18,036 nucleotides of DNA from CAJUPY01 sp051871275 (GCA_051871275.1 JBJECR010000040.1:1-18036), one strand, 5' to 3'. Numbered from the stretch's first letter, positions 1-8,330 are shown. Numbers and translations are program-made. Notes: generated by a model from the letters alone, not told the origin.

Positions 1-7
1 CCAATTG

Positions 8-28
8 AAAATCAGATGTGATTTTTTT
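8..28 (+). terminator. weak AT-rich hairpin followed by a T run
   Basis: The arms AAAATCA (8-14) and TGATTTT (19-25) are perfectly complementary around a four-base loop, and three more T residues follow. This could end a plus-strand transcript entering from the left edge, or serve both directions beyond the glycerate kinase. The stem has only one G-C pair, so the call is tentative. Nothing else is recognisable between 1 and 100. Confidence 0.25.
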
Positions 29-100
29 CAAGCCCTATAAAGCGACGAAGTCAGGTGCTCGGGCAGCCTTTTTTTATATTATAGCCTGTTTATACAGACT

Positions 101-1246
101 CTATATATTTTTTGTAGCTTCTGAAAGGCGTTTTGCCGCTGTATCTCTGTTTAGACGGTATTTCGGAAAAAATTGCGAGGTATTTATCACAAAATCCGTT
201 TCGCAACCTGTTTCCACACACCCTGCCATCACTATTACTTTAACTCCGAGCCTTGCCGCATCTTCCATTATTCGTCCTACCACTTTTCCGCGAGTTGATT
301 GGCGGTCAAAACGTCCTTCTCCCGTGATAATCAAGTCCGGGGCAGGGTTAAAAAATCCGTATTTTTCTATCACTGCTTCTGCTCCAAGTCTTCCGCTTGC
401 TTTCAGCACACCGTTCAGAGCAAAGCCAAGTCCGCCTGCAGCACCACCGTATCGGCACTCAAAATTCGGCGTGATATTCCATTGAACAGAGGTTAAGTGA
501 CGTATATTCTCCTCTATCACAGCTATTTCGCTGCTGCGAACACCCTTTTGCGGTGCAAAAAGCAGCATATTGTAGCCGTCATCGGAAATAAGCGGCACAT
601 CTACGTCGCTTAGAAAAGATAAGCGGCACTTTTTTATATTTTCAGAAGTGCCGTTTTTGGCAGTCGTGCAGTTTTTTTGTTGTTCTTTCACGAAAGCACC
701 GCAATTTAGCAAACTTTCCGGCACCGCTATTTTAGTGATTTTTCTGATATTTAGAGGTGTGACAGGGCAGGTGAGGGGACTGTTTCCTGAATAAATTTCA
801 CAGCCAAGACCTTGCAGAAATCCGATACCGCAATCCACGGTAGCAGTTCCACCTATGCAAACTGTCACGTTTTCAGCTGTTTGTAGGATTTCTTTCACCA
901 CTTTCCCCAAAGGGAAACTTGAGGACTGCATAGGCTCAGGCTCGGAAAGCGTTTTTTGCAGACCTATCACGGCAGAACTGTCAATAATAGCATTTTTGCC
1001 GTCGCCGCTTATGAAATACTCTGCTGTAATATCCTCAAATTTAGCATTTTGGCAATGAATTTCACGGCGGTTCATGTTGCACATCGCTGCAATCACTGCT
1101 GCTGTTCCTTCTCCTCCGTCTGCCATAGGGCAAGAGACAATTTCCGCATCTGCATAGCGTTTCCGGAGGCTTTCCGCTATTATTTCGCAAGCCTCGGAGG
1201 CGGAAAGCGTACCCTTGAATTTGTCCGTAGCAACGATTATTCTCAT
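101..1246 (-). CDS. glycerate kinase (GarK/GlxK family)
   Basis: Product of 381 residues, the usual length of the GarK/GlxK family, which phosphorylates D-glycerate with ATP (usually to 2-phosphoglycerate) in the cytoplasm. Family signatures are visible: DKFKGTLSA near residues 8-16, PMADGGEGT at 40-48, a Gly-rich GGAAGGLGFAL segment, FAPQKGV, and TGEGRFDRQSTRGK at 308-321. Between the central kinase segments there is a polar stretch rich in K, N and T (about 20 residues, starting VKEQQKNC) that looks like an insertion before the DVDVPL segment, where the family usually has DVxNPL. The ATG start fits the conserved N-terminus MRIIVATDKFKG. It lies 59 bases downstream of the acyl-CoA synthetase on the same strand with no evident promoter between, so the two are probably co-transcribed. 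A small 5-bp hairpin (1258-1272) sits just before the start. The family is clear; garK versus glxK is not resolved. Confidence 0.93.
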   Translation of the reverse strand: MRIIVATDKFKGTLSASEACEIIAESLRKRYADAEIVSCPMADGGEGTAAVIAAMCNMNRREIHCQNAKFEDITAEYFISGDGKNAIIDSSAVIGLQKTLSEPEPMQSSSFPLGKVVKEILQTAENVTVCIGGTATVDCGIGFLQGLGCEIYSGNSPLTCPVTPLNIRKITKIAVPESLLNCGAFVKEQQKNCTTAKNGTSENIKKCRLSFLSDVDVPLISDDGYNMLLFAPQKGVRSSEIAVIEENIRHLTSVQWNITPNFECRYGGAAGGLGFALNGVLKASGRLGAEAVIEKYGFFNPAPDLIITGEGRFDRQSTRGKVVGRIMEDAARLGVKVIVMAGCVETGCETDFVINTSQFFPKYRLNRDTAAKRLSEATKNI

Positions 1247-1305
1247 TTGCTTGATTCTCCACTATTTGTGGAAGACTATGTGCCTGAAAAAATAAGCCGT
1301 TAGAA

Positions 1306-3000
1306 TTACTGAACGTCGTAATAGAGGAAACGTTTTATAGATTTTTTAGGCGTTTTTTCAAATTCCTCCGCCATGATTTTTATGGAAGAAATTTGCTCGT
1401 ATGCAGCCACAATCTTGTTCAGCTCTTTGCGGTTTTCTTCCATTTTCACCAAAAATTCTTCATCGCTGAGTCCTGCGTTATCCACTTCTTCCGCATCCGG
1501 ATATACGAGTGCTATAAGTCCGCCACCACGCTGAATTACAAGGCTTTCCGAAACAAAAGGCATATTGTTCAACTTTGCCTCTATTTCTTCCGGATAGATG
1601 TTTTGCCCGCTCGCACTGAGTATCATAGTTTTTGAGCGACCCTTTATAAACAGTGTGCCGTCAGGTGTGCGGATACCCATATCACCGGTGTGGAGCCAGC
1701 CCTCGGAGTCAATTACGGAAGCCGTGGCTTTTTCGTTTTTGTAGTAGCCGGTCATCACGTTTTGACCGCGTACGCAGATTTCTCCGGGGATATTTTCCGG
1801 GTCCGGACTGTCTATTTTGCTTTCCATAATTCCAGGCAGAGTGCGACCGCAAGACGTAGGAATAAAATCTTTATAGTGAGTATAGCTGATAAGCGGAGCA
1901 CATTCCGTCATACCGTAACCCACTGTAAACGGGAATTGTATCTTGTGGAGGAATTCTTCCACTTCCGCATTCATAGGTGCACCGCCGATTATTATCTCCT
2001 CAAACTGTCCGCCGAATGCTTCCACGAGTTTGTTGCGGATTTTTGAATACACCACTTGGTCCAGGTATGGGATAGCGAGCACCCAGCGGATGTGTTTCTT
2101 CGTAATCATCGGCACAATTTGCTTGCGATACACCTTTTCCAGAATCAGCGGTACGCTGATAATCAGGTTGGGGCGTATTTCCGCCATTGCTTTGAGCAGA
2201 AGTTTCGGTGCAGGCGTTTTGCCGAAGATTGTGAGGTGTGCACCTTCTGCGAGCGGCACGAGCATGTCAAAAGCACAGCCGTAAGCATGTGCAAGAGGCA
2301 GAAACGAGAGGCAGTTTTGTCCTGCACGGTACAGCTCTTCGTTCATGCCAAAAACAATATTTCCGGCGAGGTTGTCGTATGTGAGCATTACGCCCTTGGA
2401 GAAACCTGTTGTGCCGGAGGTATAGTTTATCAGTGCTATTTCGTGTTTGTCGCGAGATTCATATACAATATCTTTTTCTGTAAATTCGCCCGGGTATTCT
2501 TTGTGGAAATCGGCATCAAGATTGTCAAAAGGATTTGTGCCACCGAAAGCATCTTCTTTTTTGTCAAGCAGAGAATAGTCGTCAAGCGAGAATACTGCCT
2601 GAATATTTACGAGGTCCGCAAATTCTATTGCATCGTAAATGGAATTATGCACGAAAAGGATTTTTGCATCCGAGTGATTTATGATGTGTGTGGCATCTTG
2701 CGGATTGAAGTCGCTGAGGATAGGTACGATAATGCTGCCGTAGGTCAGCGAACTGAAGAAAACGGTTATCCACTTTGGCGTGTTTTTGCCGAGTAGGGCT
2801 ATTTTGTCACCTTTTTTTATACCTGCCTTATGGAAAAGCAAGTGGAATTTTGCAATTTCTGCGGCAAATTCGCCGTAACTGAGGTTCTCGTCTGTGCCGT
2901 AGAGTGAGAGTGCCGGCAGAGAAAAGTGTTTGCGAAAACTTTTCTCGTATATTTTTATTACATCTTGGTCCATTAGACTAAGGTCACTATATTTTCCCAT
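1306..3000 (-). CDS. long-chain fatty acid-CoA ligase / AMP-binding synthetase
   Basis: Product of 564 residues of the ANL adenylating superfamily, which activates a carboxylic acid (here probably a fatty acid) with ATP and joins it to CoA. Motifs in order: YTSGTTGFSKG at 193-203 (phosphate-binding loop), GYGMTE at 361-366, GWLHTGD with Asp440, KGRSK at 453-457 and SGQNIYPEEIE at 464-474. At the C-terminus the usual GKIxR catalytic-lysine motif reads KKSIKR (552-557), putting Ser554 where the lysine is expected, with Lys553 next to it. No signal peptide or membrane segment is obvious. The start at 3000 is supported by a TAACTTTG promoter element 41-48 bases upstream; a second ATG at codon 10 is possible. 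It is divergent from trkH and probably first in an operon with the glycerate kinase. Substrate chain length cannot be read from the sequence. Confidence 0.9.
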   Translation of the reverse strand: MGKYSDLSLMDQDVIKIYEKSFRKHFSLPALSLYGTDENLSYGEFAAEIAKFHLLFHKAGIKKGDKIALLGKNTPKWITVFFSSLTYGSIIVPILSDFNPQDATHIINHSDAKILFVHNSIYDAIEFADLVNIQAVFSLDDYSLLDKKEDAFGGTNPFDNLDADFHKEYPGEFTEKDIVYESRDKHEIALINYTSGTTGFSKGVMLTYDNLAGNIVFGMNEELYRAGQNCLSFLPLAHAYGCAFDMLVPLAEGAHLTIFGKTPAPKLLLKAMAEIRPNLIISVPLILEKVYRKQIVPMITKKHIRWVLAIPYLDQVVYSKIRNKLVEAFGGQFEEIIIGGAPMNAEVEEFLHKIQFPFTVGYGMTECAPLISYTHYKDFIPTSCGRTLPGIMESKIDSPDPENIPGEICVRGQNVMTGYYKNEKATASVIDSEGWLHTGDMGIRTPDGTLFIKGRSKTMILSASGQNIYPEEIEAKLNNMPFVSESLVIQRGGGLIALVYPDAEEVDNAGLSDEEFLVKMEENRKELNKIVAAYEQISSIKIMAEEFEKTPKKSIKRFLYYDVQ

Positions 3001-3040
3001 CTGAAGAAACTAAAATATTTATAATAAGTCTAAATATCTG

Positions 3041-3074
3041 CAAAGTTAATAAATATTTCCTTTTTTGTGCCAAA
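3041..3074 (-). promoter_or_regulatory. Bacteroidota-type promoter of the acyl-CoA synthetase
   Basis: On the minus strand TAACTTTG (complement of 3041-3048) matches the TAnnTTTG -7 element and is followed by C. TTTG (complement of 3071-3074) lies 22 bases upstream, slightly further than the 19 seen elsewhere in this window. The predicted transcript starts near 3034, giving a leader of about 34 bases. Confidence 0.6.
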
Positions 3075-3080
3075 ATGTAC

Positions 3081-3102
3081 CTGAAATGTAATAGCATTTC
3101 AG
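3081..3102. repeat. perfect inverted repeat in the divergent trkH/acyl-CoA ligase promoter region
   Basis: CTGAAATG (3081-3088) and CATTTCAG (3095-3102) are exact reverse complements separated by TAATAG. The repeat lies just upstream of the trkH -7 element, where a -33 element would be expected, and 33 bases upstream of the ligase -7 element. That position suits an operator for a dimeric regulator acting on one or both promoters. It lies upstream of both predicted start sites, so a transcript hairpin is less likely. Confidence 0.5.
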
Positions 3103-3112
3103 CGATATTGAC

Positions 3113-3120
3113 TATTTTTG
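3113..3120 (+). promoter_or_regulatory. -7 promoter element of the trkH operon
   Basis: TATTTTTG followed by C fits the TAnnTTTG consensus. No TTTG is found about 19 bases upstream; that position is inside the inverted repeat 3081-3102, as expected for a promoter needing an activator. A start point about 7 bases downstream would fall at roughly 3127, only two bases before the chosen ATG at 3129. Confidence 0.5.
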
Positions 3121-3128
3121 CACTTAAA

Positions 3129-4946
3129 ATGAAAATATCGCTTTCCAAAATATTGACTCGCAAAGTTACCAAACGCATTGATGCCACTGTGAGGAGTATT
3201 CTCCTTGTGGTGTCCGTGCTGCTTTTTGGCGCTATCGTGATTGACTACGGTTTCACGCTCACGGAGTCTGAAACACAGCTCATTTACGATGTATATAAAA
3301 TTGCGTGGTGGTGTTTTTTCTTGGATTTCTTTGGCAGGCTTGTCATACAGTGGTTTGAAATTCGGCGTAAAGCAATGGTTATCACCACGATAATAGGCAT
3401 TTGTCTCTTGCTGTCCGCTTTGCCCAGACTTTTTCCAGGCTTGGGTGATAATCCGCTGTTCTCATGGCTCTGGTGGCTTTTTAGCCATAAGTATTTTATA
3501 ATCAGCCTGCTGGGAGTGCTTTCCGTACTGAATATTTCCAAAGCGATAGTGGAATTTATCAGTCAAAACACAAATCCTGCCATGCTTCTTGCCGTGGCGT
3601 TTCTGATAGTGATTTTTGTGGGTGCGATACTCCTGATGTTGCCTCGTTCGCTTGCTGAAGGTCAGAGCATTAAGATTATAGACGCCCTGTTTATATCTAC
3701 AAGTGCCGTTTGCGTCACGGGACTTACTACAATTGACGTGCCAACCACTTTTTCACTTGAGGGACAGATAATTATAATGCTGCTTATCCAGATTGGCGGC
3801 TTGGGCGTGATGACAATTACAAGCTTTTTTGCCGTGTTTTTTATGGGAAACAGTAGCCTGCAAAATCGTTTCGCACTCCGCGACATGATTGGCTCCGGCA
3901 GCTTCAGTTCTCTCATTTCCACTCTCCTTTACATCCTCAGTTTTACTTTTGTGATAGAACTCATAGGAGCGGCGGCAATATGGCTTGACGTTCACGGCAC
4001 ACTCGGCAAAAGTCTCCCGGATGAAATCTTTTTCTGCATATTTCACTCAATATCAGCTTTTTGCAATGCAGGAATATCAAATCACCCGGAATCCCTCGGA
4101 TATTTCGCAGCACACGGTCACAGACTTCTTTTTGTGTGCCTCACGCTCCTCATAATCCTTGGAGGAATCGGTTTTCCTATACTTGTGAACCTTAAGAATG
4201 TACTTTTCCACAACTTGAAGCGTACTTTTCACCGCTTTATTTTGCGAGACAATTCCATTCCGCGATATAATCACTTGACAAATATAAACACTAAAATCGT
4301 GCTGTCCGCCACGCTTTTCCTTATCATTGCCGGCTCCCTGGTGCTGGGAATGCTTGAGTGGAATTTTTCTTTCCGGGATATGAGTGTGACGGATAAGATA
4401 ATTCACTCCATTTTTAATGCCGTGGCACCGCGTACTGCCGGTTTTAGCAGTATAAACCTGGCGTCTCTATCGCTCCTCTCGCTTATGGCATACACCATTT
4501 TGATGTGGATAGGTGGTGCATCGCAATCCACAGCCGGTGGTATTAAAGTGAATACTATAGCTGTAGCGATAGCGAATTTTATAGCCGTAATCCGCGGACG
4601 TGAGGCGGTTACGATGTTTAATCGCGAGATTTCACCGGAATCCGTCCGTCGTGCACTTGCCACTATTTTCGGCTCGCTGATAGTGATAACGGCTACATTT
4701 GTAACACTTGTGGTGATTGAGCCGCATTTGTCGCCTAAGGCATTGCTTTTTGAAACAATCTCCGCCGTGAGCACCGTAGGCTCCTCTCTTGGTATCACGG
4801 CATCGCTGTGCATGACGTCTAAAGTGCTGATAACCATACTGATGTTTGTGGGACGCGTGGGATTGCTGACGGTGATAACGAGTATTTTCCGCCGGGCGGA
4901 TGCTCCAAAGTACAGATTACCAAAAGATAACGTAATTATAAACTAA
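3129..4946 (+). CDS. TrkH/KtrB family potassium uptake channel
   Basis: Integral inner-membrane subunit of a Trk/Ktr potassium uptake system, 605 residues from the chosen start. All four pore repeats are visible with their selectivity-filter segments: CVTGL at 195-199, FCNAG at 311-315, RTAGF at 435-439 and STVGSS at 548-553. The segment IQIGGLGVMT after the first pore is also family-typical. About 140 residues with several hydrophobic segments precede the first canonical pore repeat, making it longer than the usual 450-490 residue members. An upstream in-frame ATG at 3075 would add 18 residues, but it lies upstream of the -7 element, so ATG 3129 is preferred. The regulator gene follows after 7 bases, so the two form an operon. 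KtrB-like features (VCVTGL, RTAGF) are clear; naming it TrkH or KtrB is a matter of convention. Confidence 0.93.
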   Translation: MKISLSKILTRKVTKRIDATVRSILLVVSVLLFGAIVIDYGFTLTESETQLIYDVYKIAWWCFFLDFFGRLVIQWFEIRRKAMVITTIIGICLLLSALPRLFPGLGDNPLFSWLWWLFSHKYFIISLLGVLSVLNISKAIVEFISQNTNPAMLLAVAFLIVIFVGAILLMLPRSLAEGQSIKIIDALFISTSAVCVTGLTTIDVPTTFSLEGQIIIMLLIQIGGLGVMTITSFFAVFFMGNSSLQNRFALRDMIGSGSFSSLISTLLYILSFTFVIELIGAAAIWLDVHGTLGKSLPDEIFFCIFHSISAFCNAGISNHPESLGYFAAHGHRLLFVCLTLLIILGGIGFPILVNLKNVLFHNLKRTFHRFILRDNSIPRYNHLTNINTKIVLSATLFLIIAGSLVLGMLEWNFSFRDMSVTDKIIHSIFNAVAPRTAGFSSINLASLSLLSLMAYTILMWIGGASQSTAGGIKVNTIAVAIANFIAVIRGREAVTMFNREISPESVRRALATIFGSLIVITATFVTLVVIEPHLSPKALLFETISAVSTVGSSLGITASLCMTSKVLITILMFVGRVGLLTVITSIFRRADAPKYRLPKDNVIIN

Positions 4947-4953
4947 AAAATAT

Positions 4954-5373
4954 ATGAAATACCTGATTATAGGACTTGGCAATGTGGGTCGCACCCTTGC
5001 CGAACAGCTCACGGATATGGGACACGACGTTATTGGCGTGGATACTAACGAATATCGTATCGATGCCGTTAAGGATCGCATTTCCATTGCATATATTATG
5101 GATGCCACTCAGCCGGAATCTCTGGCGGAACTACCTCTTGATGAGATAGATACCGCTATTGTGGCTGTGGGGCAGAGTATGGAGCAGAGCTTGCGTTCCG
5201 TGGCTGCACTCAAGCAACTTAAGGTTCAGAGAATTTATGCTCGCGCTTTGGACAGCGTGCACCGTGCAGTACTTAAAGCTATGGATATCAGTTGCATTTT
5301 CACTCCGGAAACATACGCCGCACGACTTTTTGCGGAAAAATTCACTTCCGACATAAAGGAAGACCTTATATAA
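4954..5373 (+). CDS. KtrA/TrkA-like regulator, RCK N-terminal domain only
   Basis: A 139-residue cytoplasmic protein with a Rossmann nucleotide-binding fold. GLGNVG at residues 7-12 is the dinucleotide loop, Asp30 in GVDTN caps the second strand, and DATQ at 50-53 and the IVAVGQSMEQS segment are typical of RCK (TrkA_N) domains that gate Trk/Ktr channels by binding NAD(H) or ATP/ADP. KtrA proteins are usually about 220 residues and carry a second domain (TrkA_C); here the protein stops right after the Rossmann fold at EDLI. Only 165 bases separate the stop from the next start, with a promoter in between, so no displaced C-terminal domain is hidden downstream. It follows trkH by 7 bases and probably forms the channel's regulatory ring. 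Confidence 0.88.
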   Translation: MKYLIIGLGNVGRTLAEQLTDMGHDVIGVDTNEYRIDAVKDRISIAYIMDATQPESLAELPLDEIDTAIVAVGQSMEQSLRSVAALKQLKVQRIYARALDSVHRAVLKAMDISCIFTPETYAARLFAEKFTSDIKEDLI

Positions 5374-5393
5374 TATATATCCTCTGCAAGAAA

Positions 5394-5410
5394 TTGGCAA
5401 ATTTTGCCAA
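5394..5410. repeat. 17-base palindrome upstream of the amylase promoter
   Basis: TTGGCAAATTTTGCCAA is a perfect palindrome (8+1+8). It lies 21 bases after the ktrA stop and 5 bases before the -33 element of the amylase promoter. With no T tract it is a poor terminator; the position suits a regulator binding site for the glucanase gene. A terminator role for the trkH-ktrA transcript cannot be excluded. Confidence 0.45.
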
Positions 5411-5415
5411 AATCC

Positions 5416-5446
5416 TTTGAATATCCGAAAAAATAGCGTAACTTTG
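5416..5446 (+). promoter_or_regulatory. promoter of the secreted GH13 gene
   Basis: TTTG (5416-5419), a 19-base spacer, then TAACTTTG (5439-5446) followed by C: a full match to the Bacteroidota housekeeping promoter. The predicted start is near 5453, giving an AT-rich leader of about 86 bases. Confidence 0.75.
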
Positions 5447-5538
5447 CGGAAATTACCTTAATGTGCTTTAGAAAACAGCAAATTTATTACCGAAATCTAT
5501 ATCAAATTATTAACATTTTTCATATCATAAACCCAAAC

Positions 5539-8292
5539 ATGAGAAAACTTATTACTCTCTTCATGATGGCGATGCTCTTCGCCTCATTCAGTAATGCTCA
5601 GGTGATTACTACTTCACCGGCTATCTTGCAGGAAGAAAGTCAAAATGTTGTCCTCACTTTCCACGCAGACCAGTGTGGTGTGACTGCACTCCAAAATCTC
5701 CCTTCTTCTACTGCTCTTTATGTTCACACAGGTGTTGTTACAGACAAAAGTAACGGCGGCTGGAAATACGTTGTTACCGACTGGGGTACAAACAACTCTG
5801 CGAACAAACTTACTTACGTTTCTAAAAACACTTACACTTTCAATGTGGGCAATATCCGCACTTTCTACGGTGTGCCTTCAGGTGAAAAAATCCTTAAACT
5901 CTGCTTTATAGCTCGTACTGCTGCAGGTGACGTGCAGACTAAAGACCTCTTTGTTGATGTTCAGGAAAGCGGATTCCAACTCGCACTTAATTCCGACGCC
6001 ACTTCTTACGTTATCAGCGGTACTACTACTATCAACTTCACCGTAAACACTTCTCAGAACGCAAACATCACGCTTTCCGTTGATGGTACTCAGGTGGCTT
6101 CTGCAAGCAGTGCTATGGAACTCAAAAAAGCTTATACTTTCAGCAACCGCGGTTACTACAAGGTGGAAGCAACTGCTACTAACGGCACTACTACTCTCAC
6201 AAAATCCGTTACTGTTGCTTACCCGAACCCGTCTCCACAAGCAAACTACCCCGGCGGTGTGCCTAAAATGGGTGCTGTGAAAAATGCTGACGGAACGGTT
6301 ACTTTCTGTCTCGCTGCTCCAAACAAGTCTTCCGTTATCCTTATCCCTTCTTGGGACAACTACGAAACCCTTGATAAAAACGTGATGAGCTATCAGGACT
6401 ACAACGGTTATCGCTATTTCTGGACTACCGTTTCAGGTCTTGACAACACTACAGCTTATCCTTATTATTACCTCGTTGATGGTGTAACTAAAGTTGGTGA
6501 CCCTTACGCTCACCTCGTTCTTGACCCCTACAACGACAAATGGATGCCTTCCGACGTTTATCCGGACAAACCTGTCTATCCTTACGACAAGTTTGACGAT
6601 GTGATGCTCGCTGTTTATCAAGGCAACCTTGACGACTATAACTTCAGCAAATTCACAATTCCGGACCATAAAAACCTCATCATCTATGAAATGCTCCTCC
6701 GTGATTTCACAGGTGAAAACAATGAAGACGGCACAGGCTCCGGTACAGGTACTCTCGCTCTCGCTATGGAACGCTTGGATCACATCTTCAATATGGGTGT
6801 GAACTGTATCGAACTTATGCCTATCATGGAATTTAACGGTAACAACTCTTGGGGTTACAACACAAACTTCTATATGGCTCCGGACAAAATCTACGGTTCT
6901 CCTAAAGAATTCAAGGATTTCGTGGAAACTTGCCATAAACACGGAGTGGCTGTAGTGCTTGATATCGTGTTTAACCAGAGCGACGGTCTCCACCCTTGGT
7001 ACCAAATGTACCCTATCGCTTCAAACCCATTCTACAACGAAAACGCTCCTCACGCTTACAGCGTACTTAACGACTGGAACCAAAACAATCCTCTCGTTCA
7101 GCAGCAGTGGAAAGATGCTATCACATACTGGATGACTGCGTACAACGTTGACGGTTTCCGCTTCGACCTCGTGAAAGGTCTTGGTGACAACAATAGCTAC
7201 GGCAGCGGTACAGACTCTTACAACAGCAGCCGTGTGGCTCGTATGAAAACTCTACACGCCGCTATCAAGGCTGTGAAACCTAACGGTATTCATATCAACG
7301 AAAACCTTGCAGGCGACCAGGAAGAAAACGAAATGGCTGCCGACGGTCAGCTCAACTGGAGCAACATCAACGGCGACTGCGGTAACTACGCTAAGGTTGC
7401 AGGTACAGGAAACTCTTCAACTATGTCCGGCTTCTTCTCTCCGTACTGGAACCGCACTCAGTTCTCTACTGTTTCTTACGCTGAAAGCCACGACGAAGAA
7501 CGTATCGGTTACACCGGTTCTACTCACGCTACACTCAAAAACAAAGTGGATTTCCTCACTCGCCGTCTCGGTTCTATCGCTGCTACTATGCTCATGACTC
7601 CGGGTCCGAAGATGATTTGGCAGTTCGCTGAAGTTGGTGCGGACCAAAGCACTAAGAACAGCTCCGGCAACGATACATCTCCAAAACGTGTTCTCTGGGA
7701 TTACCTTGATAACTCTTATCGTGCAGCCCTCTATCAGAACTATTGCGAACTCGTGGGTATCCGCACTTGCAACTTTGACCTCTTCTGCAATGCAAACCTC
7801 GATTCTCGTGAAACTACTTACTATGTTCGCAGCGGTTTCGCAGACAATATGACTTCTGCAAGAAATATCGTCCTCCACTATGGCTCTCAGGAAATTGCAG
7901 TGCTTATCAACCCGGCACTTAGCGGCAACAAAACCGTTACTGCAAACGTCTCTTTGATTAGCAGCAGCAACAGTGTTGTTCTCTCTAAATCTCAGGGCGT
8001 TACCACTACTCCTACTTACGGCTCAGGCACAGTGACTATGACCGTTCCGGCAAACTCTTACGTTGTTATCGGTACTACAAACATTGCCGGTGTTGAAGAC
8101 GTGATTGCAGACGAAGTTGGTGGCAGCAAAGTGACGGTTACAGGTGGTGACGGCGAAATCGTTATCAACGGTGAATACGATAACTGCAGCGTTTACACTC
8201 TCTCCGGTCAGCGTCTCAGCTCACTCAATGTTCCTGCAGGTCTTTACATCGTAAAGGTTGACGGTGAAACATTCAAAGTTGTAGTAAGATAA
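5539..8292 (+). CDS. secreted GH13 alpha-amylase/pullulanase-like glucanase with type IX sorting tail
   Basis: Product of 917 residues, probably hydrolysing alpha-glucans (starch, glycogen or pullulan) outside the cell. Residues 1-20 are a Sec signal peptide ending SNA before Gln21. Domains in order: an N-terminal beta-sandwich (about 21-142), an Ig-like domain (145-233), a CBM48-like domain (237-340), the GH13 barrel from IIYEMLLRDF (381-390), a C-terminal beta domain, and a tail (about 855-917) with VYTLSGQ and GLYIVKV, typical of type IX secretion sorting domains. Catalytic residues are Asp543 (GFRFDLVK), Glu588 (INENL) and Asp652 (ESHDEE), so the enzyme should be active. In region I the usual DxxxNH reads D475-IVFN-Q480, replacing a substrate-binding histidine. 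ATG 5539 is chosen because the signal peptide begins there; an in-frame ATG at 5461 adds 26 non-signal-like residues. It has its own promoter and terminator. Exact specificity is not resolved. Confidence 0.92.
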   Translation: MRKLITLFMMAMLFASFSNAQVITTSPAILQEESQNVVLTFHADQCGVTALQNLPSSTALYVHTGVVTDKSNGGWKYVVTDWGTNNSANKLTYVSKNTYTFNVGNIRTFYGVPSGEKILKLCFIARTAAGDVQTKDLFVDVQESGFQLALNSDATSYVISGTTTINFTVNTSQNANITLSVDGTQVASASSAMELKKAYTFSNRGYYKVEATATNGTTTLTKSVTVAYPNPSPQANYPGGVPKMGAVKNADGTVTFCLAAPNKSSVILIPSWDNYETLDKNVMSYQDYNGYRYFWTTVSGLDNTTAYPYYYLVDGVTKVGDPYAHLVLDPYNDKWMPSDVYPDKPVYPYDKFDDVMLAVYQGNLDDYNFSKFTIPDHKNLIIYEMLLRDFTGENNEDGTGSGTGTLALAMERLDHIFNMGVNCIELMPIMEFNGNNSWGYNTNFYMAPDKIYGSPKEFKDFVETCHKHGVAVVLDIVFNQSDGLHPWYQMYPIASNPFYNENAPHAYSVLNDWNQNNPLVQQQWKDAITYWMTAYNVDGFRFDLVKGLGDNNSYGSGTDSYNSSRVARMKTLHAAIKAVKPNGIHINENLAGDQEENEMAADGQLNWSNINGDCGNYAKVAGTGNSSTMSGFFSPYWNRTQFSTVSYAESHDEERIGYTGSTHATLKNKVDFLTRRLGSIAATMLMTPGPKMIWQFAEVGADQSTKNSSGNDTSPKRVLWDYLDNSYRAALYQNYCELVGIRTCNFDLFCNANLDSRETTYYVRSGFADNMTSARNIVLHYGSQEIAVLINPALSGNKTVTANVSLISSSNSVVLSKSQGVTTTPTYGSGTVTMTVPANSYVVIGTTNIAGVEDVIADEVGGSKVTVTGGDGEIVINGEYDNCSVYTLSGQRLSSLNVPAGLYIVKVDGETFKVVVR

Positions 8293-8300
8293 TAATCACT

Positions 8301-8315
8301 GCTACCCGGGGTAGC
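8301..8315 (+). repeat. GC-rich palindrome after the GH13 stop codon
   Basis: GCTACCC and GGGTAGC flank a single G (8301-8315), 8 bases after the stop codon and 15 bases before the terminator hairpin. In RNA it could form a GCTAC/GTAGC hairpin with a five-base loop. It may protect the 3' end or be a DNA-level site; no T tract follows. Confidence 0.4.
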
Positions 8316-8330
8316 AGAAATCCCTCTATC

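Noticed and set aside
5461..5538. Upstream ATG extending the GH13 protein by 26 residues
   Set aside because: It lies within 15 bases of the predicted transcription start, and the extension would bury the signal peptide.
6433..7005. Minus-strand 190-residue open frame inside the GH13 gene
   Set aside because: It is antisense to a clearly coding domain with intact catalytic motifs; long antisense frames are expected from the biased codon use.
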